From Juglans regia (taxonomy: Eukaryota > Streptophyta > Magnoliopsida > Fagales > Juglandaceae): DNA of 64,000 bases. The notes under the pieces were generated by a model. It had not been told where the DNA came from. It saw only the letters and a program-made list of their open reading frames with translations, and did not search any database. The DNA lies in NCBI RefSeq assembly GCF_001411555.2, contig NC_049904.1, positions 27,045,370 through 27,109,369 on the forward strand, written 5' to 3'. Positions within the stretch are counted from its first letter, which is position 1; the number at the start of each line of letters is the position of its first letter. Shown one piece after another: positions 52,001 to 63,965 of the stretch. The position numbers and the translations under genes were made by a program.

Positions 52001-52123
52001 AAATGTAAATCATATTAGTAATTTGTTTTAATTATTATGCTTATTTTTTTTCCCTTTTGTGTAGAGCTCATGGATGACCTAGGGAGTTCTTCAAGACCTA
52101 CTTCTTTGGCTGGAGATAATTAA
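49096..52123 (+). pseudogene. hAT transposase (BED zinc finger, RNase H-like, hAT dimerisation domain), broken
   Basis: The start MEPSNETETHDN follows a 3' splice site. A BED finger follows (WDYFTKIC, then CNLCGMTY and HLEKTC), up to 49480. A 712-bp MITE then interrupts the frame. Coding resumes at 50196 with the catalytic-core motifs LTTDTWT, TLDNASSN, MKCYAHNLNLIV and ATRWNSTYMML, and ends with the dimerisation region ASESAFSTAGQVLNPFRSSL. An intron 51963-52064 (GT-AG) leads to a last short exon ending at TAA 52121-52123. Besides the MITE there are in-frame stops TAA at 50840-50842 and TGA at 51086-51088. Without the MITE and one TTA copy the two parts are in one frame, so the remaining defects in this protein are the two stops. 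Confidence 0.88.
49481..50192. mobile_element. PIF/Harbinger-type MITE in the transposase gene
   Basis: The 712-bp insert starts GGCTACATTTGGGTAG and its reversed right end reads GGCTACGCTTGGGTAG, matching at 14 of 16 bases. TTA lies on both sides (49478-49480 and 50193-50195). The interior is an AT-rich run of 'cactataatatttat' units. It carries no gene. Confidence 0.85.
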
Positions 52124-53449
52124 ATTTAAGGTAGGTCAAATTATATAACATATTTTCTTAATTTTTTTTATTTAATATAATTACTAACTTTTTATTAGAA
52201 CTAATTGCTTGATTTATTTTCATACAATTGCAAGGATTGTTGAAGGGGCTATTGGAGTTGGTGGCTTGATGCATAACTATTGAAGTTTTTTGTTGGATGT
52301 TCTAAGTTATTGTAATTTAGACTTGTAATTTGTTGGATTTTCAGACTTGTAATTCAGACTTTTAAGTATTTGGACTTGTAATTTAGACTTTTGGACTTGT
52401 AATTTGTTAGACTTTTGGACTTCTAATTTAGACTTTTGGACTTATTTTATTCCATAGGCTCATAGGCTTGTTAATGTCCATTCTTGAATTTCTTGTGACT
52501 GCTCTAAAAAATATGTGCAAGTACTAAGTTATTTCCTTTAACATGCAAGGACTTATTGTAGATAAGGCAGTTTATTGCAGATTTTTTTTCCAGTTTTTGT
52601 AGTAGTTTTATTTATAATTTTATAAAGCAGTTTTTTGTTTTACCAGTTTTTTTTCCAGTTTTTTAGTATAGCAGTTTTTTGGAAAACAGTTTTTACTCAA
52701 ACAGATTTTAATTAATCAGATTTTTTTGTAGTAAAACAGATTTTTTATAGTAAAACAGATTTTTTTTTATTGAAGTTGTTTTTAGTAAAGCAGATTTTTT
52801 TAGTAAAACTTAAAACATATTTTTTTTAATAAAAGTATAAAATAGATTTTTTTAAATAAGTTTTTTTTTATATAAATAAATTTTTAATGACAAACTGTGA
52901 AATTTACATTTTAAAAAAACTGGAAAACCGGATCGGACCAGACCGGAAACCGATAAAACTGGAAGTACCGGTTTAGGAGAGTAACCGGTGCGTAATCGGT
53001 TTTGAAAAATACAAAACCGGTACATACCTGTTCGGTCTTAGATTTTGTCCAAAACCGGACCGGACCGGTTACACCCCTATGTATATGTATATGTACATGT
53101 ATGCATTGCTATATGCCTAAAGACCATTCAAGGTCAATCACCATTATACCTTGACATAATCTACTCCCACATTTGAAACATTAAAAGACTCACCTTGACA
53201 ATTTTGACCGGTATGATATGTAGAAAGTATCTGTAAATCACATATTGATGGTTTTAAGTTCTCATTCAGGGGGAAAGAATCTCAAATGTTTCAAATATAA
53301 ACACAGATATAAAAAAATCCATAAACAAACTAGCGATCACACATGTAAACACAAAACCCAATCTCCGAACGGAACTAAAACAATAAATCAAGCAAATATA
53401 ACAGGAATGAAAAGAATCCATAAATGTGAAAACATAAGGCAATATCAAA

Positions 53450-53930
53450 GGTGGTCATGGTGGTTGCTTGGCGTGGAGTGGTGGCTCAGGAGGAGCACGG
53501 TGGCGCTGGCGAGACCTGGTGGCCGTGGGCTGCGAACAGAGCAAGGGAGAGAGGGAGGGCCTCTAACTGAGAACTGGGATAGCCGTGGCGGAGAAGGGGG
53601 CTCCGGCGGAGAACTGGCGATGGCCTCGACGTGTGGGTGGTGGCAAATGGTGCCCCTAGCGGCAGCGATATAGAGAAATTTGAGAGAGAGAGAGAAAGAG
53701 AGAGAGGGGTGACTCTAGATTCGGGAACGTAAGAGATCTGGTAAGGGCTGGGGGAGAAGAAACGGGTGGCCTTCGATGTGAGGTGGCGTGGTGGGAATGT
53801 TGGCGACTGGTTGTGCGTGACGGCGTGGGTTGTTTGCGTCGGAGGGATTGGAGAGAGAGGGGGGAGATGAGGGGAAACTGGATGGAGGGAAATGAAAAGG
53901 AAAAGGAGCGGGGTTTTAATTTAATTAGCT
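53450..53930 (-). other. GC-rich leader-like segment inside the CACTA-like element
   Basis: Read on the minus strand this GC-rich, pyrimidine-rich stretch (CCTCTCTCTCTCTTTCTC near 53710) looks like a transcript leader lying 0.6 kb from the right CACTA end and pointing toward the captured exons. The frames through it are proline-, serine- and arginine-rich with no domain. Function is not shown. Confidence 0.35.
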
Positions 53931-54504
53931 TTTTGCGGCGAGTTGACATTGCCGCTAATAATACTTTAAGTTGCCATAATAATTATCTATTGTGGCGCTT
54001 TTTGCATTCGATGGAAAATAATTTTCTCTACACTAAAAATTGTTTGTTGCGGCGGAAAAAAATGCCACAATAGCTAATCTACATCGCTGCAAAATGTAAC
54101 AAGTAATTTATCCCTCTGTGTTTTCCAAACTCGTGTTTTAGTGACACCGGCAAAATTTAAATCATCGAGAATAAGTATTACTTTCGTTATTTTGTTTTTG
54201 CAATGATTAAAAAATCGCTAGAAATAAATTTTTCAGCGATTTTCCCAGTTAAAAAATAATTGCAAAAGTCCGCAATCAGAATTGCAGCGATAATGAACTG
54301 TAGCAACAATGTTTTTAATATACCAGCAAATTTTTTTCGTTGCAAAAAATGAAGCATCGCTGCAAAAGACCAATTTAATATTTGCAGCAAATATTATTGT
54401 AAAAAAAGTGAAAAAAATCATTGCAACAGACCAATTCCAAAATTTTATGTAAAAAGATTGCGACAGTGTAAAAATTGCCGCAAAAAGCCTTATTTCTTGT
54501 AGTG

Positions 54505-55470
54505 ATTGTGGCATATTATTATTATTATTCATAACGAAATGTTGTTATTTGTCCATTCTAAATAGTTTAAGGATGTATAATGATATATCGTTTTTAGTAA
54601 CTTGGATTGTAAATTGTAAAACATCTAATTAGAGTAAAAGTTAATTGTATTTAACCCCCAAAATACCCCCGTATTAAATAGTACTATAAAACCAATGATG
54701 GGTCCATTTATATATATTTTGATGTCCGCTGATTAAAAATATCCTTAAAGAATAAAATAAGGAGAAGTAAAGCATTTACAAGTTGATCTACATCAAGTTG
54801 TCAGCGTTGGGAAGAAAAAGAGAATTAGGGTTCTTTGGAAATATAATTATTATTAGATATTCTCAAATTATTTTACTATTATTCAAAAATTATTAATTAT
54901 TATTTTATTACTATTCACATATATTCTAAAATATTTTTAACATTCAAACGAATAGACCTTAATCTCCAATTTTGAGGGGGATGGGTTTATGACCAAGAAT
55001 GATTAAATTGATTTATTTAATTTTATTTGGAAAAGAAATTAAATATAATGTACATATTCAATTGAAGTAATCGTTATATTATATATCTCTCTATAACGAT
55101 ATGGCTCAATAATTTTAAAGTTGGAATATTGATAATTTTTATTGGGCCTAAATTATAGTTAATAAGTCATATTCGATAAGCCCACAAGTTATTAAAATTA
55201 TGTTGTTCTCTAGGAACTTTAATTGGGCTTATGATATGCCTAAAGTTTATTTCGATAGATTATAAATTTTCATTGGGCTCCATAATTAAGTTAAAGTTCA
55301 GTGAACAATTACAATCTAAAATGGAGCCATTTCGTTAGGCCCTAGACTATATTGTAATTCTAAGGCATGCACATCTCCACCTTCCACTAGGATTCACTTT
55401 TCAATAGAGTTCAATAGGGATTACAACTCTAGAGCCCTTCGGATTAGAATTTTTAAACGTGATTTCCTTC

Positions 55471-55501
<31 letters not shown>

Positions 55502-57679
55502 CCCATGTAGCCCTAGCCACACCTCACTTTCTCACGTTGCCTGTGAGTCCCTCCTCCACCTTGATTTTCCTTCTTCCACGGGCCATGGCATAAACCGTAA
55601 CCACCAACAAGCATCATGTAAGCCGCAACACCATAGCTCAGTCCCTTCTCACGGCAAACAGCCTCCATGCACGACCAATGCACCACTGCTCAGCCTTCAC
55701 GTTAAAACTCTCTCCTCCAGCTGCAGTAGTCACGAATAGCCATGGGAAAATAGCCTCTTCATGCTCCTCCATGTCTCCTCCCTTAGCCACAACACCACGT
55801 TGAGCCACCACCTTCTTCTTATGCATTGCCCGACAAGCACCTCGACCAATTTCTCTCAATGCCAACGACCACCGCATGGGTTGCCCCCCACGTCCAACAA
55901 TGCATCAACATCACTCGGTTAAGCCCATGTTTCAATCAACAAAAACAAAGCACCTCCATGGTAGGCCAAACCGAGAGCCACGACACACTCCTTGCAACAA
56001 CTCCTCCACACGACCACCTCCAACAACTGTAGCACGTTGCAGCATCCACCTTGAAGACCCATGCTGCTACACGTGAACCACCATCATGCTCCCACCTTCA
56101 GTTACAATTCATCCTCCATCGCCCGATGTAAGCCTCTCTCTCTCTCTCTCTCTCCCCTTTTACTTCATGTAACTCTATCAACCACCAACTTAGCTCTCTC
56201 TCTTTGCACACTATTTTTCCCTCATGTCAGTGTTGTAACTTACGCTCTCTTTGTTCCCTCATTAGACTACCAAATTTCAAATAATACCCATGCCCAGTTG
56301 GTATTAACCATATGATTTAAATAAAATAGAGAAAATAGAAGTTTAGCTATAAAAATATTTATAAGGTTTAATCGCATGATTATTGGAGAAATTTGTGAAA
56401 ATCAGGGTATTTGGAGAGTGAAGAGATTTTAGGGTTTCAAGGATTTTATTATTTTTAGGAAATATAGGTTATTTTATTATTTTGGGTTTTAATTACAAAG
56501 TACGTGGTAAACTAGAAATTTACATAAGTTACGTGTATTTTATAGAAGATAAGACGTGCCCTAAAAATATTGGAGTACCACTACGACGTAAGTAGCATGA
56601 TCGTACCCTTACACGAATGTACGGTAAACAACATATCATTTATAAAAATATTTGCATGTACACCCTCCATTGGAAACCATTTTTTATGTACCCAAGTCAT
56701 GATAAAATTATGAAAATTCATGATTTTACGTGAAAAATTATGCATCAAAATATTTATGAAAAATCATAATTTTATGTGAGAGTTATGTTATGCATTAAAA
56801 TATTTTGTGAAAAGCCATGATTTTATGTGATGAGTGAGGTTATGCATTTAAATATTTTGTGAAAAGTCATGTTATGCATTAAAGTCGTGATTTTATTTGA
56901 AGAAACATGTATCGATCACGATATTTTGTGAAATATGCGATTTCACTTAAAATCTATGATATGACAAGTATACAAGTATAATTATGATGAACTATGAATG
57001 ATAAGATACGTAACGACCTATGTTAATGATATAAAGATGGTACCATATGTTATGGGCATATTGTATTGCCAAGTTCTATATGTTGGTATTGCACTAATAA
57101 GTGTAATTTTTATATAATTTTTATCATTATTTTATTTATGAACAATGTCAGTTTTCCTTTGATTCTATTGATTTTATTTGATTTCTATATATTTTTCTTT
57201 ATTTTCTTGGATTTGAAGGAATGAGAAGATTTAGTGTAAAATGAGAGCATTTGGTACAAAAGAAGAAACTATAGAGCCAAACCGATGAGAGACAGCGAGA
57301 TTTGAAGAGAGCCAAGGAGATTTAGGCGAGGAAACTCGCAACCAGAAGTCACGACCAGAAGGCTCAAATAGAATTGGCAACAAGAGTTAGGCTAATCGAG
57401 ATATTTTACCTTCTGGGTGAAAAGATTTGGCACAAGGCTCCAGGTGACTAGATTGGGCGACCAGTCTAAACGATCAACTTAAGCAATCAATCTAAACGAC
57501 ATCGTGGGCAACAACTAGAAAAGGCAAGCAGCTTTACCACTTAGTGGGTTGGCGAGAGGGTTCCATCATCCCGGTCGGGAGCCTTTCCTCTCGGTTGGTG
57601 AGGAGACATGTTATATTCAGCTCACACGACATCTATCCGATGGGACCCTTCCGAGTTCTGCAATCAATCTGCTGACCAC
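54505..57679. other. Intergenic; possible further LTR-like sequence, no gene seen
   Basis: A family A-like MITE lies near 54840-54970. At 55465-55500 a (TA)n tract precedes a pyrimidine-rich segment (55500-56155) that includes (TC)n at 56131-56154, the layout of an LTR promoter and leader, but no TG...CA ends or target duplication were found. Positions 57100-57660 are unrecognised. Confidence 0.4.
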
Positions 57680-60600
57680 CAAATCCTCCCGAACTCCATA
57701 AATCAAGCCGCTTATTATTGAATCTTCCATTTTAGATAATTCAGTTATTATTATTGAACCTGACACCTCAAAGTCATCTGAATAATATTAGAAATAATGG
57801 GGTGACTCATCAACAACTCAATGAGCATCGATCTTATACCAATGTGTAAACATGAGTCAGGTACAAGATGTAGAAATAGACGGTTATAAAAAATAACAGT
57901 TATAATTCCAAAAGCATTTATTTCAATGATGATATAGATAAATACAAAAGACCTTAGGTACAAACATATTGAAACAACATCAGAAATAGAACAGAGGTGA
58001 TGTTTACCCCAATGATAGGGTTGTGCATTCTGTGGGTAGTCAAGTAGAACATAAATTCCTAAGTCACCAAAGTGATTGCACTAAAAAATCACATGCCACA
58101 ATTTTACACCCCCATGGCAAGGTCAGACATTATAGGCCACAATTATAACCCTTGGTAAAGCCCGTAACCAAAGTAGAACAGAATCTTATGCCTTAAGATT
58201 TTTATATGCAATATCATATTTATCATAACAGAGTATTAAGCAGGTAGATATCATATAATTAGATCCAAACTATTTCAGACTTCCTACTCACATTTTATGC
58301 AATAGAAGAACAAAGTATAAAAATTTGCTAATGTTTATACTAGTCATGAGCAAGAATCAGACGGATAGAAAGGGAGAGAAAAGCCCACATCACCAGATGT
58401 GTGGTGTAAGGCTGCTGAGTAGAAAAACTCTTTTTAAAAACATAAAAATCGAAGTACTCATTTAATATGCATTTAAGCCAAATTACCTTTATTTGCTAAT
58501 ATCATGCATGATGTGTTTCATGTGATACTCAGTATTTTAGTGTATTTTAACTGAGGGATTTTTTTAATTAATTTAAATATTGGTTCTTTTATTTTAAAAT
58601 TTATTGGGTTTCTCGTTGGTTTATTTCATGATTTTTAACTTGTAAAATCTATTTTGGTGTGCTTTCATAATATTAAATATTGTTTTGCATTTAAATTGTT
58701 CTTTAATTTAAATTAGTTGTTTGTGGGTTTTAAAATTATTGTGTTGTTGGATTTAATTATTTTATTTTACTTAGTCTTTGTGTTTAAATTATTTTATTTA
58801 AATTTATTGTTTTGAAATAATTTTCATTAGATTATTTTGTGACCCAAGTTGTGAGAATTGGACCTCATTTCTTTCCCTCCATTTTTCTTTTTCCTCTTTT
58901 CTTTTTCTCTTTCCTCTTTTTATTCTTTTTCTTCCTTCCTCCCTCTCGCATGAGCCCCTCTATCCCTCTCCCCGTGCGTTTTCTTCTTCCTCCCTCAGTT
59001 CCGCCGTGCGCCACCCATTGTCGTCACCGCCCCTCTCCTTCTATTCCCCTTCCGGCCGGTGACCACCCCACTCCAATTTCATCTCCCCTCTTGCCGACGT
59101 TTGTCCCCACGTGCCACTCTATGCCACGACCTTTTTTGTGTTCCTGCGCCGCTGTCGCACCACCACCAGTCACCATCTTTTCACCAGATCACTTTCGACC
59201 TCCCAGCAACCTAAACCACCCATCCCCAGCTCCAATCTACCACTGGTGAAGCTCCACCATCTACTTTTTCGACTGTTTATGCTGGGATTTGTTGACTGTT
59301 TCGGGTTTAAATATTAGTGTTTTGGAATTTGACGTTGGTTATGGTGGATATTGGTGAATTTAGGATGGGATGATATTTAGAGTTAAGAGAATTTTAAGTT
59401 TTTTCTTAAGAATTAAAATAGGTACTTAAGGTGTAATATGAGATTTATCTGTTCACTCGAAATTTATTTAAGTTATATAAATTTTTTATAGGTGACGATT
59501 GACAATTGTTCAGTATTATTGTGGAGAATTTCTGAATAAGCTAAGAGACCCTGGTAAGCGGGATTCCTATGCTAGATTTGCATAAAAAAATGAATTAAGG
59601 TTGGTTTGTAAAAATGTGCATTTGTTTTAAAAAGAAAATATGAAAAACAACCTCAGTATATGTTCTGCATTCACTCATAAAATATGTATGAAAGATTAAA
59701 GAAATGTTTTTGATATGAAAATTGTAGACATGAGCAATATTTGACATATTTTTGAAATGTGCAAAAGAGCGAATATGAAAATTGAGATTTTTATACATGT
59801 GATATGAGATATTTTGGATCTGTTATTGATTATATAAAAATGATATGAATGTGTTCAGCACGTGGTTTGATATGATATGAATATGAAAACCTTTGGCATA
59901 CTTATCTATTTTGATTTTGATTCTGAATATAGTTATGATATGATGATATTGGTTCACGTGATATGGTTGGTACCAACATGATATGAGTGCACCCACTTTG
60001 GAAACAAAGTGGTTTTTTATGTGTTCTTTCCTGTGTGCACACTCGGGGTTCCGAGATTGAAAAAACGGAAGTTTCACAACATGATACTGCTTGGTTTGGC
60101 CACCGGGAATAGCACAACCCTACCACGGGGGTTAAACATGGTATATGATATGATATGATACAATATGATATGACATGATACAATACGATATGATATGATA
60201 AGATTAAGATGTTCAGTTATGTTATGCCAAAGCATTTTTAGAATATGAAAAGTTTGAAAAGTCGCTCTGCTTTTCTGATAACACGTTTCTGAGATCTGCA
60301 TATAAAAATAAAATGTTTTGTTTCTGCATATTGAACTTTCTGAAAAGGCTCATGTTTACATACTAGTATATGTTCTCTACTTACTGAGTTGTTGATAACT
60401 CACCCCTTATTTCCACAATATTTTTCAGATGATTTGAATATTCCAATTGAGGATCAAGAATATGGAGAATGGGTAAGAGGAGTTAAGAATGATGGTTTAA
60501 GCATAGAAGGTTTATATGAGTATTGAGGATTTTTATTCAGTAAGGTTGTTGTGTCATGATAATGTAATTTGTTGAGAGGTTGATATTTATATTAAGACTT

Positions 60601-61356
60601 TGTATTGTCTTAGAATAATTATACTGGAGTATTTAATGTGAATTAATGAATATTTTGTGTGATAAAGAAAAATTAGAGTATATACTATGTGAATAGAAAA
60701 TAATTTTTAGTTGATGTGAGTTAACTTTCTGGTTTCTCAGAGACGAAACGTTACATTTCACAAGGAAAAAAAAAAGGCTATAAAAGACTCAGAACAATCT
60801 TCCTCTCCAAAATTCCTAGAATAAAGGTTTCAACCTTGGCTTTTACCATACGGAAGAGAATAAAGTTGAGTCTTCTTTTATTTTATGATTATAAGCTGAC
60901 CTTTGTTCATCGATGAAGCAAAATTAATATCCTAGCAAAATTAAAAGCTCACGTCATCATCATATGTGTGGTACAAGGCTGTTGAGGAAAAAAACTCTTT
61001 ATAGAAGCGTAAAAATTCAAGTACCCATTTAATTTGCATTTAACAAAGCCTTGTTTTGATAGTGGGATAAAATGAAATAGTTTTAGATAAAAGTTAAAAG
61101 TTGAATAAAATATTATTAGAATATTAATTTTTAATATTATTATTATTTTAAGATTTGAAAAAATTAAATTATTTATTATATTTTATATAAAAATTTAAAA
61201 AAATTATAACAATGAATAGATAAAATAATCAACCAAACGGGATCTAAAATTTAAATCTTGGGCATACGAAAGAGAATAAAGTTTATCAGTCTTCTTTTAT
61301 TTTATGATTATATGCTGACGTTTGTTCATCGATCAAGCAAAATTAATATCCTAGAT
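57680..61356. repeat. Tandem duplication copy 1 upstream of the edge ankyrin gene (contains solo LTR B)
   Basis: Starting at CAAATCCTCCCGAACTCC, this block matches 61357-62846 along its length once the solo LTR (58521-60755 plus one TTTCA) is removed, leaving about 1437 bp. It includes family A MITE sequence at 61055-61245 and 'GACCTTTGTTCATCGAT' motifs. The apparent reading frames are unconvincing. Confidence 0.8.
58521..60755. mobile_element. Solo LTR, copy B (TG...CA, 5-bp target duplication)
   Basis: The 2235-bp segment begins TGTGATACTCAGTATTTT and ends GAAACGTTACA, flanked by TTTCA at 58516-58520 and 60756-60760. The unfilled site is present in duplication copy 2 near 62186-62195 (GTGTTTCACGCGGG), which confirms the insertion. 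The first 400 bp are close to solo LTR A (17375-19590). No internal coding region is present. A 'gatatgatatgatac' repeat lies at 60140-60200. Confidence 0.85.
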
Positions 61357-62846
61357 CAAATCCTCCTGAACTCCGTAAATCAAGCTGCTTATTATTGAAT
61401 CTTCCATTTTAGATAATTTCGTTATTTCGTTATTATTACTGAATCTGGCACCTCAAAGTCATCTAAAAAATATTAGAGATAATGGGGTGACTCATCGACA
61501 ACTCAATAAACATCGATCTTATATTAGTGTGTAAACATGAGTCAGTTACAAGATGCAGAAACAGACGGTTATAAAAAATAGCAGTTATAATTCCAAAAGC
61601 ATTTTATTTCAATGATAATATAGATATATACAGAAGTCCTTAGGTACAAGGATACTGAAACGACATCAGAAACAGAACATAAGTCATGTTTACCCTAATG
61701 GTAGGATTGTGCATTCTGTGGATAGTCAAGCAGAACATAAATCACTAAGTCACCAAAGTAATTGCACAAAAAAATCACATGCCACAACTTTACACCCATG
61801 GCATGGTCAGACATTAGAGGCCACAATTATAACCCTTGGTAGAGCCCGTAACCAAAGTAGAACAGAATCTTTTGCCTTAAGATTTTCATATGCAATATTA
61901 TATTTATCATAATAGAGTATTAAGCAGGTAGATATCATATAATTATATCCAAACTATTTCAGACTTCTTATTCACATTTTACGCAATAGAAGAACAAAGT
62001 ATAAAAATTTGCTAATGTCTATACTAGTCATAAGCGAGAATCAGACAGATAGAAAGGGAGAGAAAAGCCCACATCACCAGATGTGTAATGTAGAGCTGCT
62101 GAATATAAGAACTCTTTGTAGAAGCGTAAAAATCAAGTACCCATTTAATTTGCATTTAACCCAAATTACCTTTATTTGCTAACATCATGCATGTGTTTCA
62201 CGCGGGAAAAAAAAAAAAAAAAGGGGCTAAAAAAGATTCAGAACAACCTTCCTCTCCAAAATTCCTAGAATATAAAGGTTTCAATCTTGGCTTTTACCGT
62301 ACGGAAGAGAATAATGTTGAGTCTTTCTTTTATTTTAGGATTATATGCTGACGCAGCTGACCTTTGGTCATCGATTAAGCAAAATTAATATCCTAGCAAA
62401 ATTAAAAGCTCACGTCATCATCACTTGTGTGGTGTAGTGTTGTGAGTAGAAAAATTCTTTATAAAAGCATAAAAATCTAAGTATCCATTTAACTTGTATT
62501 TAACAAGGTCCTATTTTAATAGTGAAATGAGATGAAATGAAATAATTTTTTATGAAAGTTAAATAAAATATTATTAAAATATTAATTTTTAATATTATTA
62601 TTATTTTAAGATTTAAAAAAATTAATTATTTATTATATTTTATATAAAAATTTTAAAAAATTATAATAATAAGATAAAATAAAATAAAATAAAATAAAAT
62701 GAAATCACTTCAATTCATATCCAAACAGAACTTAAAATTTCAATCTCGGCCATACGGCAGAGAATAAAGTTGATCAGTCTTCTTTTATTTGATGATTATA
62801 TGCTGACGTTTGTTCATCGATTAAGCAAAATTAATATCCTAGATCG
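61357..62846. repeat. Tandem duplication copy 2, directly upstream of the edge ankyrin gene
   Basis: This 1490-bp block begins CAAATCCTCCTGAACTCC and ends near CCTAGATCGAATAAAG. It repeats copy 1 with scattered substitutions and indels but lacks the solo LTR. It includes a family A MITE at 62505-62735. Its last ~100 bp also match the region upstream of the pseudogene at 34020-34110. Confidence 0.8.
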
Positions 62847-62991
62847 AATAAAGGTGTCAACCTTGCTTTTTACCCTATTTAAAGACCACGTGACCTTTAT
62901 TTTATACTGTCGTACTGGCTGTCATTGATAATTAGTTACGCAAAGTAGATACCAATTCCGGATCCAACTCTCTTTGCAGATAGACGTCGTC

Positions 62992-63000
62992 TATATAAAA
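62992..63000 (+). promoter_or_regulatory. Putative TATA box of the edge ankyrin gene
   Basis: TATATAAAA lies 87 bp before the last plausible base upstream of the ATG at 63087, in a region conserved with the pseudogene promoter (TATATAA at 34249). A purine-rich GA leader follows. Confidence 0.5.
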
Positions 63001-63086
63001 CGCATGTATGCATGATAATGCCAGTGCGAGACTAGCTCAACCATTTCCACAGAACTTTGAGAGAGAGAGAGAGAGAGATCCTGACG

Positions 63087-63926
63087 ATGGGGAGAGATTT
63101 GCAGATTGAGACAGAGGTAGAGAAAGATAATGAAAGGAGTGTCTTTTCGGAGGTGAAGAAGCCTTACCGGGCCTTGCTGGAAGAAGACTGGGATGCCATG
63201 AAGAAATTTTACGAGAAAAATCCCCAACTAATCTTTAAACATCTGACAATCGAGCAGGACACTGCATTTCATATTGCGGCATATAGTGAAAGAACAGAAC
63301 TGCTTCGGTGTTTCCTTGGTCTTGTACCTAACTCCAGGCTGTCGGAAGTGTTCTTGTCTAAGAACTGTCACGGTAACAGTACCCTTCACGAGGTAGCCTC
63401 CACGGACAACATTGAAGCAGCAGAGCTCTTGATTAGTAAACTCCAAATGGCTGGTGATCTAGAAAGTACAGCCAGTGGAAACATTAATCAGGTCACCCTG
63501 AAAGAGCTACTGGAGGATCGGAACCAACTTGGTGAAACCCCTCTGTATAGGTCTGCTGCCCTTGGAAAGGACAAAATGCTCAAGTTTTTGGCTAAAAGAG
63601 TTGGGAATATAAAGGATCACTTCCAAAGGAATGACAGCGTCTCCATTCTTCATATCGCTGTCCTTGCCCAACACTTCGGTACTCTCTCTCTCGCATGCAC
63701 GCACGCACGCACGTAAACCAACATTATAAATATAATGGTGTCATGTAGATGATTAGAGCTTGCAGCAAGATGCATTCTAGTTGTTTCTTCCAAATTAATG
63801 CGTTGTACTTTTAAGATCTCACAACTAACATAAATGTTCGAGTTTATTTTCTTCACTAATAAAAACTATTATTCGACTTAAATAGCATGCATGCAGATAA
63901 TGGTGATCTATATATATGTATGTATG

Positions 63927-63965
<39 letters not shown>

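Larger units (their letters stand above)
46479..53079. mobile_element. Full-length hAT transposon, 6601 bp, with transposase
   Basis: Ends are TAGGGGTGTAA and TTACACCCCTA, flanked by TGTATATG on both sides (46471-46478 and 53080-53087), an exact 8-bp target duplication. Both arms have CCGGTCC-type subterminal repeats, the left arm an AT-rich tandem array. A plus-strand transposase gene (48230-52123) is interrupted by a MITE and by two stop codons. It sits inside the probable CACTA-like element. Confidence 0.9.
43561..54504. mobile_element. Probable gene-capturing CACTA-like element (split by a hAT)
   Basis: The right end is TATTTCTTGTAGTG at 54491-54504, an exact CACTA terminus, preceded by about 550 bp of subterminal words such as TTGCCGCAAAAAG and AATCGCTGCAAA. 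The left end near 43561 reads GCTGAGAAAAACTATTT, a weak match to the same terminus, followed by about 240 bp of matching words (AATCGCCGCAAATAA, TATCGCTGCAAAT). Without the hAT at 46479-53079 the length is about 4.3 kb, similar to the element at 34566. Inside lie minus-strand fragments of host genes. The left boundary and the unity of the element are inferences; no 3-bp duplication is evident. Confidence 0.5.

Noticed and set aside
55638..56315. Several overlapping frames with His/Pro-rich products
   Set aside because: No domain or splice structure; composition suits an LTR-like leader.
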